Assembly (NCBI GenBank): GCA_944386045.1
Contig: CALWZO010000043.1
Location: 1 to 54,675 of the forward strand
Length of the DNA: 54,675 nt
Source: an uncultured Clostridia bacterium
GTDB taxonomy: Bacteria; Bacillota; Clostridia; Oscillospirales; Ruminococcaceae
Direction of reading: 5' to 3'
The position numbers were made by a program, and so were the translations under genes. A model generated the notes under the pieces. That model ran no database searches and had not been told where the DNA came from. It was given only the letters and a program-made list of their open reading frames with translations. Of the stretch, positions 38,123-46,789 are shown piece by piece; the stretch's first letter is position 1, and every line of letters begins with the position of its first letter.

Positions 38123-38187
38123 ACAGCTTCCCCCTATTGGCTTAATCCTTTTCAATTTTGCCTGCAAGCGTGAAGTAACTCGCCCGT

Positions 38188-38209
38188 AAAAATAGCGAGC
38201 GAGCTATTT
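38188..38209 (-). terminator. Terminator after the OLD-family gene
   Basis: The stem AAATAGC / GCTATTT (38190-38209) is followed on the minus strand by TTTTTACG. It closes the XRE-methyltransferase-nuclease-OLD operon. Confidence 0.7.
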
Positions 38210-38230
38210 CACAATGTCGACGGCATCACA

Positions 38231-40120
38231 TTAGAATTTCTCATTAACCAATTTGAACAGCTTTTCAAAACGCTCAAGGGTTTCGTTAGAAAAGGTGAGT
38301 GTTCCAATGTTCTTGGCCATATAATTTGCGGGCGAATAATGATTAAAGGCCTTCCCGTTAATTCTCTTTAACTGTGCCATAATCGGTTTATCCGCGTCCA
38401 AATCAGACATCTGAACGGTTGTTCCGAATGCGCCGTTATACAGAGTCAGATATTCTTCTTTGCTAAACAAGTCTTCAATGTCAGCAAAGGTCTGGTTGAT
38501 TACCGTGTGATAGAAAAGGATCTTCTTGTCAGCAATAATCTTTTGTTCTACCATGCGCTTCAATCTTGCTTGTGCGCTTTGATCTGTAAAGGTGTCCAAC
38601 ATACATACGGTAGACAACTCATTGCCTCTCATCAGCGAAATAAAAGTCGCAATTTTATCTGCACCACCTACCGGAACGATGGTAACATCTTCCTTCAGTC
38701 CTTCTTTTCCAGCCTCCTTGAGGATGGCAGAAAAATGATTGAGGTAGACCAAATCGGATATGCCTTCCACCAACAAATTGTTAGGGGAGACATACAAGTT
38801 CTGAGCAATGGTATAACCTAATGCTGCTTGTAAGGGGAATAGAGTGTCTGAATCCTTTTCCTCTACTGCATCCGAAACAACGCTACCAACCTTGGGATTC
38901 TGCGTATCATAAACCGTTCTCACTTCATTCAATTTCAGCGAGTCGATCATAAACGGAGAGTGAGTAGTATAAATCACCTGATAGTCGGGGGCCAGCTTTT
39001 CATCAATAAATCTCAGCAAATCGCTCTGTGCCGACGCATGGAGGCTAAGACCGGGCTCGTCCAACAACAGAATGTACTTGCTATTCTTATCTCCTTGGAT
39101 TTTGCTAAACCATACAAGGAAAGAGAAGAACCAAAGGAAACCTTTGCTTCGATTCTTCAATGGCAGCGTTACTCTGTGCTTGGAGTTATAGATTCGGATA
39201 TTCAAATAGCGAACACTATTAGGAGCGTGCTCAATGTCAAAGCGGATTTCGAGATTCTGGTTTGTTGACCAATATTCGAACATTTCATCCGTAATAGCAT
39301 TGGAAGTCGCTTCTAATTGTGCTTTGAATGCTTCGAAATTGCTTTCGGACTGAATATCAGAAAGCTGTAGGCCGCTCAGCTCAAACAAAGCTTTTGCAAT
39401 TTTGAACTCCTCGGAAGTTAAGCTACCCGTGGGTCTTCCAGATGAGAACTCATTTAAATTGATTCTGCAGGGCAAACTGAAGTAGTCACTAAAATACCAG
39501 AGCTTCGGGATTGCAGGAGAAATATATTTGTGGTAAATATAGCCTTCCAACGGATTTGTCCAACCATCAGAATCTTTCTTGATTCTATCCAGTTCACCCT
39601 TGATTTCTTTCATCCCGGGAAGAGAGTTGTTTTCAGAAACTGTACTTTCCAGCTCGGAATAAGCGGTTGCAGCGTGAATAAGCTCCTTGCATTGATCTCC
39701 GATATCAAAGGCGGCTATAAGCCATTCTTTGAATACAGCGAAATCAACACTAATACCTGTGGTTGTTTTCTTATTGTCGTAGTACGACGTTACAGAAAAT
39801 GTTTTTCCTGCAACAATGCATTCTGCAAAATCATCTTCTACACTCTTGATGATATCGTCAGACAATTCATATTCACAGGTCAGGACAGCAGGATTTTCGT
39901 TACGAACTTTTGTCAGCTCACTACGAGGATAATCCAAATCCTTATCAAACTTGAATTCTGCGTTGTCCTCAAAGTAGTTTGATTTTGCTAACGCTTCAAG
40001 CAAAGCCGTTTTGCCGGATTCGTTTTTGCCGACAATGCGAGTTATCGCACTCTCAACTTCATAAGACTGTTCGGTTAAAAAGCTTTTGTACTTATGGATT
40101 GTAACTTTCTTAAGTAACAT
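38231..40120 (-). CDS. OLD-family ATPase with C-terminal TOPRIM domain
   Basis: 629 residues. The ABC/SMC-like ATPase half has Walker A GKNESGKT (residues 31-38), the signature and Walker B region YILLLDEPGLSLHASAQSDLL, and a switch His in YTTHSPFMI. The C-terminal TOPRIM nuclease-like half has LLVEGISDLVYL (catalytic Glu), VPVGGADKI and CMLDTFTDQS (Asp region). OLD proteins act as DNA nucleases in phage defence, alone or with partners, as in the Gabija GajA subunit. The usual GajB helicase is absent; instead the gene follows a methyltransferase and a NotI-like nuclease by 14 bases, in one operon. The ATG at 40120 follows AAAGGAG. This pairing is unusual. Confidence 0.87.
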   Translation of the reverse strand: MLLKKVTIHKYKSFLTEQSYEVESAITRIVGKNESGKTALLEALAKSNYFEDNAEFKFDKDLDYPRSELTKVRNENPAVLTCEYELSDDIIKSVEDDFAECIVAGKTFSVTSYYDNKKTTTGISVDFAVFKEWLIAAFDIGDQCKELIHAATAYSELESTVSENNSLPGMKEIKGELDRIKKDSDGWTNPLEGYIYHKYISPAIPKLWYFSDYFSLPCRINLNEFSSGRPTGSLTSEEFKIAKALFELSGLQLSDIQSESNFEAFKAQLEATSNAITDEMFEYWSTNQNLEIRFDIEHAPNSVRYLNIRIYNSKHRVTLPLKNRSKGFLWFFSFLVWFSKIQGDKNSKYILLLDEPGLSLHASAQSDLLRFIDEKLAPDYQVIYTTHSPFMIDSLKLNEVRTVYDTQNPKVGSVVSDAVEEKDSDTLFPLQAALGYTIAQNLYVSPNNLLVEGISDLVYLNHFSAILKEAGKEGLKEDVTIVPVGGADKIATFISLMRGNELSTVCMLDTFTDQSAQARLKRMVEQKIIADKKILFYHTVINQTFADIEDLFSKEEYLTLYNGAFGTTVQMSDLDADKPIMAQLKRINGKAFNHYSPANYMAKNIGTLTFSNETLERFEKLFKLVNEKF

Positions 40121-40134
40121 ACGAACTCCTTTCT

Positions 40135-41052
40135 TTAGTCATACAGAGATCGTCTGATGGCATCACGATAAACATTCTGTTCGGGCAAATCTACTGCCGA
40201 AAAAGCTTCCTGTACTTTATAAACCGTAGTGCAATATTCCTCAAGGATCCCCAAAGGTCTAATTTTCCCATCCTCTACAGATATATCCGGTACATAGTCA
40301 TATGCAACAAAATGAATCGCTGCAGGCTGTGTCGGAAACTGCGGAAGCTTGCCCTTACCGCCCAAGCGTTCAAGAACTCTATCATAAACTGGCTTGGGGC
40401 ATACAAAATACAAACCGCTTCGGCAAAGTTCTTCTCTTTGGAGAACTTGTCCTTTGTAAATGATCTGGGGGATAATTCGCTTCGATACGTTTTCCCAGTT
40501 GAGACCAACGGTATCTTTTTCGATTGTGCGCTGCTCAATCAAAGCTTTGCGTGCATTTTGATACGTGCCGGTTGTGTCAATCGTCTGCACCTCAATCGCA
40601 GTAAACTCAACCAGTTCTCCGTTTCCATCCAGACGGGCTAAAATCCAATCAACGTAATAAGATCCTTTACCTTGGCGTTTGGGGAGCGGAAGCTCACCAC
40701 CCCAGCCATGTCCGAAAACAGCAACAGCACCATTTTCTTCTTTCGCTTTAGAAACCGCCAGTTTTCCCGCATAGAGTTTGTATTCCGAGCCGAATGCTTT
40801 CTGTGCAATTGTAGATAGCATTTTGTAATTCTCGGCATAAATTCTATTCGGGCAGCAAATCACGTCGGGTGAGCCAGAAGAAACCTGTCGAACGGCACAC
40901 ACGCCAGACAAAGTTCGATTGTTCTTATCTCCAAGTGCCTTCGTACAAAAAGAAGAAAGAAAAGGACACACCTGCCTTGATGTGTTTTGTAGTGCTGTTT
41001 CCGAATTGTCTTCAGCACGATATCCGAAGAATTCTGAAATATATCCAGACAT
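40135..41052 (-). CDS. NotI-like restriction endonuclease
   Basis: 305 residues. The N-terminus has the four-cysteine pattern of NotI-type enzymes (C29, C36, C52, C66/C67 in VCPFLSSFC ... GVCAVR ... VICCPNR), which in NotI binds iron. The PD-(D/E)XK core follows with D135 (YYVDWIL) and E154-x-Q156 (TAIEVQT). The Lys is replaced by Gln, as in BglII-type enzymes, so activity is plausible. It starts 2 bases after the methyltransferase stop. The target sequence cannot be derived from the protein. In the genome it should be protected by the adjacent cytosine-5 methyltransferase. A frame truncated by a stop was not seen; it looks intact. Confidence 0.85.
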   Translation of the reverse strand: MSGYISEFFGYRAEDNSETALQNTSRQVCPFLSSFCTKALGDKNNRTLSGVCAVRQVSSGSPDVICCPNRIYAENYKMLSTIAQKAFGSEYKLYAGKLAVSKAKEENGAVAVFGHGWGGELPLPKRQGKGSYYVDWILARLDGNGELVEFTAIEVQTIDTTGTYQNARKALIEQRTIEKDTVGLNWENVSKRIIPQIIYKGQVLQREELCRSGLYFVCPKPVYDRVLERLGGKGKLPQFPTQPAAIHFVAYDYVPDISVEDGKIRPLGILEEYCTTVYKVQEAFSAVDLPEQNVYRDAIRRSLYD

Positions 41053-41054
41053 AT

Positions 41055-42245
41055 TTATTCCTCCGTTTCTAAGATGGACTTTAAGGACAAGCCGACTGCT
41101 TGTGCCAGCAAGGGAGGTACCGCATTGCCGACTTGAGCAAATTGTTCGGCCTGGTTACCTGTAAATACATAGTGATCAGGGAAGGATTGCAAGCGAGCTG
41201 CTTCTCTTACTGTGAACGAACGATTTTGTTCGTAATGGAAGAAGGCCCCCCAGTGAGGATCACATTTAGTGAGAATTGTTGATGCAAGACCATCCGGCAA
41301 AACTCTGCCATATCTCTTGGTATGGTCGGATTTTCGAGCCCTCTGCATTCCTTTAGGAAGTAGATCATCTGGTATATCGGTCCAATTCCCACCGGGTTTT
41401 ATATATTCCAATCGCTTTAGGTTGATTGGAGAAAGACGGGGAGCTTCGTGATTCAAAACACCAATTGAACCGATACGAGATCTGCGTTGATAATCAGAGA
41501 ACGCATCACAGCGATATTTTTTTATGGCGTCACCTTGTTCACCACTCTTCAGAACAGGCAAATCTCCAATTGCCTCATGTACTGTAACGAAGTTTGCGTT
41601 TGCTTCTGGCGAGGGTGTTTGAATAATGGACTGTCCATCAAATGTGCTCGTGAAATTAGCACGAATAGGAGCATGATATATGGGTTCGGGATAAGCACTC
41701 GCAGGAAGAGCTCTTCCTCTTACTCCTAACACAACGGTTCGCCATCTCATCTGTGGAACCCCATAGTATGGTGCGCCCAATATCCTAACATCTGCGCCAT
41801 ATCCTAACTCTGCCAAAGAATCAAGAATTGCATGGAGGGTTGCGCCATGTTCAAAAGAAACCAACCCCGGGACATTCTCGATTAACACGGCTCGAGGAGC
41901 AAATGCGTCAACGAATCTAAGATACTCCTTAAAAAGATGATTTCTCTCATCCAAAGTACTTCTAACAGGAGCATTGATAGAGAAGCCTTGGCACGGGGGG
42001 CCACCTGCAATTAAATCAAGTTCTCCTCTTTCGAGATTGAGTTGCTTACGTACTTCGTTTGCATCTAACTCTCGAATATCAGCGGTATGTACTATTGCAT
42101 TAGGATGATTGCGCTGATAAGTCTGGGCATATACAGGAACAATCTCAGAAGCAAATAAGCTATGGAAACCTGCTTCTGATAGGCCTTCTGAAAGCCCACC
42201 GGCTCCGGCGAACAAATCAAGCATCTTCAAATGTTGTGTGCTCAT
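41055..42245 (-). CDS. DNA cytosine-5 methyltransferase
   Basis: 396 residues from ATG 42245, which has AAGGGAAAAAG upstream; an alternative start at 42296 would overlap the XRE gene. Motif I DLFAGAGGLSEGL (AdoMet binding), motif IV GGPPCQGFS with catalytic C85, motif VI ENVPG (E123), motif VIII QMRWRTVVLG and motif X QVGNAVPP are all intact. It methylates cytosine C5 in a sequence set by its target-recognition region (between motifs VIII and IX, residues about 200-300), which I cannot predict. It is the protecting half of the restriction-modification pair. Confidence 0.93.
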   Translation of the reverse strand: MSTQHLKMLDLFAGAGGLSEGLSEAGFHSLFASEIVPVYAQTYQRNHPNAIVHTADIRELDANEVRKQLNLERGELDLIAGGPPCQGFSINAPVRSTLDERNHLFKEYLRFVDAFAPRAVLIENVPGLVSFEHGATLHAILDSLAELGYGADVRILGAPYYGVPQMRWRTVVLGVRGRALPASAYPEPIYHAPIRANFTSTFDGQSIIQTPSPEANANFVTVHEAIGDLPVLKSGEQGDAIKKYRCDAFSDYQRRSRIGSIGVLNHEAPRLSPINLKRLEYIKPGGNWTDIPDDLLPKGMQRARKSDHTKRYGRVLPDGLASTILTKCDPHWGAFFHYEQNRSFTVREAARLQSFPDHYVFTGNQAEQFAQVGNAVPPLLAQAVGLSLKSILETEE

Positions 42246-42273
42246 ATCTTTTTCCCTTTTCTTTATCGATGAT

Positions 42274-42492
42274 TTATACATTCTCTTTATCGACAAACTG
42301 AAGCTCCATTATATCGCTTATGTCACATTGCAACGCAGCGCATATTTTTACTAAGACATCAGTTGTTACATTTTCGTTCTTTCCCAACTTTGCCATCGAT
42401 GCATGACTAATACCTGCTGCGGCACAAAGATCTTTTTTCTTCATATCACGATCAATTAGGAGCTTCCATAATTTCTTATAACTCACAGACAT
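42274..42492 (-). CDS. XRE-family regulator, probable R-M controller
   Basis: 72 residues. The HTH reads DRDMKKKDLCAAAGISHASMAKLGKNENVTTDVLVKICAALQCDISDIM, a typical C-protein-like regulator that times expression of the nuclease relative to the methyltransferase. The ATG at 42492 follows GAGGTG. It is the first gene of the cargo operon. A 14-bp palindrome (TCAGCGTTCGCTGA) lies 63-76 bases upstream and is the best operator candidate. Confidence 0.85.
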   Translation of the reverse strand: MSVSYKKLWKLLIDRDMKKKDLCAAAGISHASMAKLGKNENVTTDVLVKICAALQCDISDIMELQFVDKENV

Positions 42493-42554
42493 TTGCTACA
42501 CCTCAGTAAAAATCATAAATCGCTTATTCCATTTCATTTATCGTTGATATAAAA

Positions 42555-42568
42555 TCAGCGTTCGCTGA
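42555..42568. promoter_or_regulatory. Candidate operator of the XRE controller
   Basis: The palindrome TCAGCG-TT-CGCTGA lies between the likely promoter and the XRE gene on the minus strand. Controller proteins of R-M systems bind such palindromes. No second copy was found. Confidence 0.5.
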
Positions 42569-42716
42569 ATTATCTAAAGTATACCACTTTTATAAGGTGT
42601 TCTCAAGTAGCTAAATGTAAATATTTGCGTATTCATCGTATAATATGGCTCATTTTTGAGATATATGTTGTCTCTAAAGTTGTTTACTTATCAGGTGATA
42701 GTATTTTTCTGATTCA

Positions 42717-42811
42717 AACTTCGACGCAACTTGCATCGAAGTTATAGGAATCAACTTATACACAACCTGTGTCGAAGTAAAAAAAGGGGCTTGTGCCAAC
42801 TTAAGCACAAG
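42717..42811. repeat. AACTT-loop palindromes and terminator (right of the cargo)
   Basis: Palindromes at 42717-42743 (AACTTCGA arms, AACTT loop) and about 42753-42778 (AACCT loop) belong to the same family as the array at 37736-37867. A third hairpin at 42786-42815 (GGGGCTTGTGC arms, CAACTTAA loop) is a strong stem; its A-run side makes it a terminator for minus-strand transcription from DUF6809. Confidence 0.75.
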
Positions 42812-42832
42812 CCCCAACTTTGGAATGTCCGA

Positions 42833-43096
42833 TTATTCCTCTATGACCTCTAACATCATTCGTGCGCCCAGCTTAAAGCCATTCTGAAAGATCAAACAGT
42901 CTGTATTGGTTTGATGCTCTCGCACACAATCGGTGTATTTCTCAAACAGCTCTTTCTGCTCATCCGTCATGGTGGCTTTGAGCTTTTCTTCGTTCCTGCA
43001 AATCAGCTCCAACAGTTTTTTGTATTCTTTGCAAGGGGATGTGTCATACTCAGTTGGCTCGATGTTGCCGTACCAAAATTCTTCAAGAATTCTCAT
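42833..43096 (-). CDS. DUF6809-type small mobile-element protein
   Basis: 87 residues, an all-helical acidic protein typical of Firmicutes mobile elements: MRILEEFWYGNIEPTEYD...EYKKLLELICRNEEKL...DEQKELFEKYTDCV...FQNGFKLGARMMLEVI. The final GFKLGARMMLEV helix is the family signature. Its function is unknown. It overlaps TnpV by 4 bases and follows it in one operon. Confidence 0.8.
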   Translation of the reverse strand: MRILEEFWYGNIEPTEYDTSPCKEYKKLLELICRNEEKLKATMTDEQKELFEKYTDCVREHQTNTDCLIFQNGFKLGARMMLEVIEE

Positions 43097-43458
43097 ACCA
43101 CATCCTCCTCGTAGATCATTTCTCGGAGGATGATTTCCTCGGCTCGGTTGCGGATGCTATTCATGGCTCCAACCCATGCCATCTGATCGTGCTGCTTCAT
43201 ACGCTCTGTCACGCCCTCAGCGGCTTTCATTTGCTCAATGATAAGTTCGAGGCGACCCTGTGCCTGCTCGCTCAAATCAGCCAGATAAGTCCACAGTTCG
43301 CCACTGAGGCAAAGATCGTTAAAGCGAATGGGATTATGCTCCTTGATATAATCTCTGTGCATACGTCCCCACCGACCAATAGGTCTGGATTCCTCCGGTA
43401 AGCGAATGTCGGGAATATAGTAATCACCACAACGAATATAGTTCACTTCCTGCATCAT
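43093..43458 (-). CDS. tnpV: TnpV transposon protein
   Basis: 121 residues from ATG 43458, placed after GGAGG with 5-base spacing; an ATG four codons earlier lies inside that site. The core CGDYYIPDIRLPEE...GRWGRMHRDYIKEH...LCLSGELWTYLADLSEQAQGRLELIIEQM...MNSIRNRAEEIILREMIYE matches TnpV closely. The role in Tn4451-type elements is not known. It is the first gene inside the right end of the element, 130 bases from the inverted repeat. Confidence 0.88.
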   Translation of the reverse strand: MMQEVNYIRCGDYYIPDIRLPEESRPIGRWGRMHRDYIKEHNPIRFNDLCLSGELWTYLADLSEQAQGRLELIIEQMKAAEGVTERMKQHDQMAWVGAMNSIRNRAEEIILREMIYEEDVV

Positions 43459-43587
43459 ATGTACCTCCAATAAGATTCAACCATTCTGTTAAAGATAGAA
43501 AAAGGCGATACCTGGTTGTGAAAACCAAGTATCGCCAATTTTTGTGTCGCACTCCTGTACGGCAGCTACCCTATTCCGGTGATGTTC

Positions 43588-43604
43588 TTATACTGTCTTA
43601 TTGG
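43588..43604. repeat. Right terminal inverted repeat of the element
   Basis: TTATACTGTCTTATTGG, the reverse complement of the left repeat apart from one base. It lies 6 bp inside the right core. Confidence 0.85.
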
Positions 43605-43610
43605 AAATTA

Positions 43611-43618
43611 CCTTCGGG
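43611..43618. repeat. Right attachment core
   Basis: CCTTCGGG continues into GGGGCGTTTTTTT, the right half of the split terminator. Confidence 0.85.
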
Positions 43619-43726
43619 GGCGTTTTTTTATATAAAAAACAGAAAATTTTCACCTGCAAAACACAAACAGCCGCCGGATATGCGGTATAATTGTAAAACG
43701 GAAAACAGATAAACCGGAGAAAGAAA

Positions 43727-44431
43727 ATGGAAGACAGAGAATATATAATCGGAGAATTTGTGCCCCGGGACGGACGGAGGGCGGCTTCACTGCTGAAAGG
43801 GGAGCTGAACAGACTGCTGACGGGCACCGGATGGCAGACCTGTATAAAAAAGAGGGGGCTGAGGGTGGAATACAAGCCGGTGAGCGGACCGTTTGAAAAT
43901 TCCGGGGTGTATGTGACCAGGGCCCGCTGGCAGATACAGGCCGACGCAGGCAGGCTGTTTGATTTTCTCACCGGGCCGGCGGGTTATCGGGTGATTGACC
44001 CGGCATGCGACCCAGCGGACCATCGCCGCCCGCCGCTGTAAAGCTATCCCGGCGCCTGCGGCTGTGTGCGGGAAGCGGCCTGCGCCGGAATATCACTGCC
44101 CTTTTTGCCCAAAAGCGAATTTGTGGTGCTGAACATCACCGACAAGGGCAACCTCACCTTTGTGTCAAAGTCGATTATACACCCGTCCAGGCCGGGGGCC
44201 AGCGTGTACAGCCGGCTGGGCCGGACGGCGCAGTCGCCGGCAAGGTCGCTGAACACCTTCGGCTACACAATCACGCCCTGGGCCGACGGCAGCTGCCGGT
44301 TTGCCAGTGCGAATTATATGGACCTGTGCGCCGGCACCCCGGCAAAGCTGAACAACTTTATAAATATGAAAATCTTTTACCCCATGCTCCGCCGCAGGAT
44401 TGACAGGGCGGTGAAAAAGAACGGGCTGTAA
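43727..44431 (+). pseudogene. START-domain lipid-binding-like protein with an in-frame TAA
   Basis: From ATG 43727 (site GGAGAAAG) 234 codons run in one frame to 44431, interrupted only by a TAA at 44039-44041. Before it: RWQIQADAGRLFDFLTGPAGYRVIDPACDPADHRRPP; after it: SYPGACGCVREAACAG...PKSEFVVLNITDKGNLTFVSKSIIHPSRPG...SLNTFGYTITP. This is a START-like hydrophobic-ligand fold, found in some Clostridia as a cytosolic protein. The two sides align in one frame with no frameshift, so a single base change made the stop. The gene is probably dead, unless the stop is read through or is a sequencing error. Confidence 0.75.
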
Positions 44432-44580
44432 AATTTTTGCGCCGGGCGGAAACTTTTATTTTCATCGGCACGCGGCAGGGCGCAGACAGCGCAAAGTCCG
44501 GGCGGCAAAATTCTCCGCAGGGTGATAGAAATCCGCCGCTTTAAACAAGCGTCGCCCGGGCGAAAAAATTAAATGACAAA

Positions 44581-44611
44581 AAGCAAAAGCAGGCATATGC
44601 CTGCTTTTTTG
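44581..44611. terminator. Bidirectional terminator between START and kinase genes
   Basis: The palindrome AGCAGGCATATGCCTGCT (44588-44605) with A-run and T-run on either side serves both converging genes. Confidence 0.88.
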
Positions 44612-44659
44612 TATATCTTTTGCCCGGAGGGTAGCAGCCCGGCAGGGGGCCGTCAATTT

Positions 44660-45154
44660 TTACAGCCGGGCTATTTTTTCCGCCGTCTGCCGCCGGGTCA
44701 GGCCGGTGGTGTCTATTTTGACGCTGTCCAGCCGCCGGTAAAGCGGCAGATAGGCAAGACTGCGCCGCAGACTGCCCCCGTCCCTTTTGCCCCGGGCAAT
44801 GTCGGCGGATATACGATTTGAAAGCTGTTCTTCGCTTGCCGTCAGGCTGATTATATGCACGCGCCGCCCGTGGGTGTCCAGGGCAGACAGCAGGGTATCT
44901 ATAATGGCCTGCCGGTGCATCACCCAGCAGAAGATAACATTTTCATAGGCAGAACAGCCCAGAAAACTGTTCAGCATAAAAGCGATGTTTCTTTGCACCA
45001 TGGCTTTGGTTTCGCCGCTCACCACAAAAGGGTCAGCGTCCCAGCACCAGTCGCCGTCCAGGAACACCGCCGCCGGCAGTTCTTTTTTCAGCAGCCGGCA
45101 GACTGTGGTTTTGCCCACGCCCATGGGGCCGCCGATAAGGTAAAGATTTTTCAC
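44660..45154 (-). CDS. P-loop kinase, nucleoside/shikimate-kinase-like
   Basis: 164 residues. Walker A is GGPMGVGKTTV (residues 8-18), an LDGDWCWD metal-binding segment follows, then a lid region with Arg residues (SNRISADIARGKRDGGSLRRS). The fold is that of small NMP/nucleoside or shikimate kinases; the DGDW motif after the P-loop resembles AAA_33-type kinases of unknown substrate. It starts with GTG at 45154 after AAAGGAGGCG. A 21-bp AT-rich sequence identical to one ahead of the next gene upstream lies right before its ribosome binding site. It is probably cytosolic. Confidence 0.75.
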   Translation of the reverse strand: MKNLYLIGGPMGVGKTTVCRLLKKELPAAVFLDGDWCWDADPFVVSGETKAMVQRNIAFMLNSFLGCSAYENVIFCWVMHRQAIIDTLLSALDTHGRRVHIISLTASEEQLSNRISADIARGKRDGGSLRRSLAYLPLYRRLDSVKIDTTGLTRRQTAEKIARL

Positions 45155-45166
45155 ATTTCCGCCTCC

Positions 45167-45187
45167 TTTATATATACATTATATATA
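45167..45187. promoter_or_regulatory. 21-bp AT-rich sequence, copy 1
   Basis: Identical to 46790-46810. On the minus strand it contains TATAATG and so could be a -10 region with a very short leader. It abuts the ribosome binding site of the kinase gene. Confidence 0.5.
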
Positions 45188-45240
45188 ATATATTCTGTCC
45201 TGCCGAGAGATACAGCCGGCCGCAGAATGTACAAATGCCG

Positions 45241-46764
45241 CTACTGCAACACCGGGGTCTTTTCCTTGTCCGGCCGGGTTTTATTTTTGTCAAAAAGTTT
45301 GTCCCGGACAAAACAGCATATACTGTACAAAGCCGCCGCGGCCAGTATCAGCAGGGCAGGGGTGATGGCAAAAGCATACCTGGCTTTGGTTTCCCAAAAA
45401 GAGAAGAAAATGATGTTGCCCAGCACATACAGCTGTACCATGGCCGGTATCTCCCATTTTTTGTTTTTAAAGCATAGCAGGCCGCCGACAAAGGTCAGGA
45501 ACATATACACCAGATGTATGCCGGTGGTCAGATATTTCATCGGTGCGAAAAACGGCATACCGGGTATCAGAAAATAATGGGTGAAGTTGCCGCGGCGCCG
45601 GTTGTTGAGATAATTTTCCGCATCAAACATTCCGTTGCCGTAGGTCAGCCGGTATTTGTGGTTGAGAAAACCTATAAAGGATTTAATATCATAGGCGGAA
45701 TAATATTCTTTCAGCTTTTGGGCGGCCACCTCTTTCCTGGTCCGGTAGTCCGGCAGTGAGGCCAGCAGGTTTACATCTTCGTCGCTGTAATTGCCGTCGT
45801 CGTGGGCGCCGTACATCAGCCACATGGTAAAAGGGTAATCGTCCCTTGCAATGTTGGAATAATCTATAAACCGGCAGTTGTTTATAAACCGGCTGAACGC
45901 CCCCAGGCAGACAGCAAAGGTCACCAGGCAGGCGGCGGTGTGTTTCAGCGCGCCTTTTGCACCTTTTACCAGCGCCCATATCACCACGGCCGCCAGCGTA
46001 ATCGCCGCGTTGCCCTTTAAAAAATATCCCAGCCACAGGCAGGCGCCGCACCGCCGCCCCAGCAGAATTTTTCCCTTTGCACTTTCGGCCTCATCGGCCT
46101 TAGCACACAGCAGCATTCCCCCGGTGACAAAGGGCAGGCACAGGGTGTCGGAATAATATCTGTGCGCCCACAGGTAAAAGGGGATATAAGAAAAGCAGAT
46201 CAGCAAAAATAAAATCTGAAAATTTTTGTTTTTGACAATTCTTGCAAAAATTCTGTATGCAAAATATACTGCGGCTACTATCATCAGGCAGTTGACCAGT
46301 ATGCCCCAGGCCTCGGCAATGTCGGAATAAATGTTTATGCCCGCAGCGTGCAACGGGAAAAACATCAGATATATAAACAGTGCGTTGCCCAGCGTGTTTT
46401 TGCAAATGGTAAAATAATAGCTGTAAGGCAGTATGTCACCATGTTCCAGAAAATAGTCCGCCGCCTCCACCAGCACCTCCAGGTCACTGACCGGATAGCA
46501 CATTGTCAGCAGACCGAAAACCCACAGTGCCGCCGCAAAGCACACAAACAGCACAGTCACCACGGTGTTGAAAGTTTTTTCATCCGGCTGTTTCAGCCTC
46601 AGCCGCGCCACGCCGGCCGCCGTCAGAAAAATCAGATACCGGCCGAAAATCACGCTTTTGCCCGCCAGTCCCAGGCCGGCGGCAAGGTATCCGGCGGCAA
46701 AAGTCCACAGGGACATTATGGTAAAAATTGTATAAAATCCTGTAAAGCATATTTTTTTGTACAT
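45241..46764 (-). CDS. Polytopic membrane protein, GT-C glycosyltransferase-like
   Basis: 507 residues with about 11 TM segments. The first extracellular loop holds acidic residues (YPVSDLEVLVEAADYFLEHGDILPYSYYF), a D-x-E-like position typical of GT-C enzymes that use lipid-linked sugars. A long outside loop follows TM 9-10 (INNCRFIDYSNIARDDYPFTMWLMYG...NHKYRLTYGNGMF). The C-terminus is basic. It probably transfers a sugar from a polyprenyl-phosphate donor to a surface molecule, but donor and acceptor are unknown. It may instead be a plain hypothetical membrane protein. The start at 46764 has a weak GAGAGA site. Confidence 0.7.
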   Translation of the reverse strand: MYKKICFTGFYTIFTIMSLWTFAAGYLAAGLGLAGKSVIFGRYLIFLTAAGVARLRLKQPDEKTFNTVVTVLFVCFAAALWVFGLLTMCYPVSDLEVLVEAADYFLEHGDILPYSYYFTICKNTLGNALFIYLMFFPLHAAGINIYSDIAEAWGILVNCLMIVAAVYFAYRIFARIVKNKNFQILFLLICFSYIPFYLWAHRYYSDTLCLPFVTGGMLLCAKADEAESAKGKILLGRRCGACLWLGYFLKGNAAITLAAVVIWALVKGAKGALKHTAACLVTFAVCLGAFSRFINNCRFIDYSNIARDDYPFTMWLMYGAHDDGNYSDEDVNLLASLPDYRTRKEVAAQKLKEYYSAYDIKSFIGFLNHKYRLTYGNGMFDAENYLNNRRRGNFTHYFLIPGMPFFAPMKYLTTGIHLVYMFLTFVGGLLCFKNKKWEIPAMVQLYVLGNIIFFSFWETKARYAFAITPALLILAAAALYSICCFVRDKLFDKNKTRPDKEKTPVLQ

Positions 46765-46789
46765 ACTTGTTTCTCTCTATAGGGACATA

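Noticed and set aside
38231..40120. OLD gene as part of a complete Gabija system
   Set aside because: No UvrD-like GajB helicase gene is next to it; the neighbours are the nuclease and a zinc-ribbon protein.
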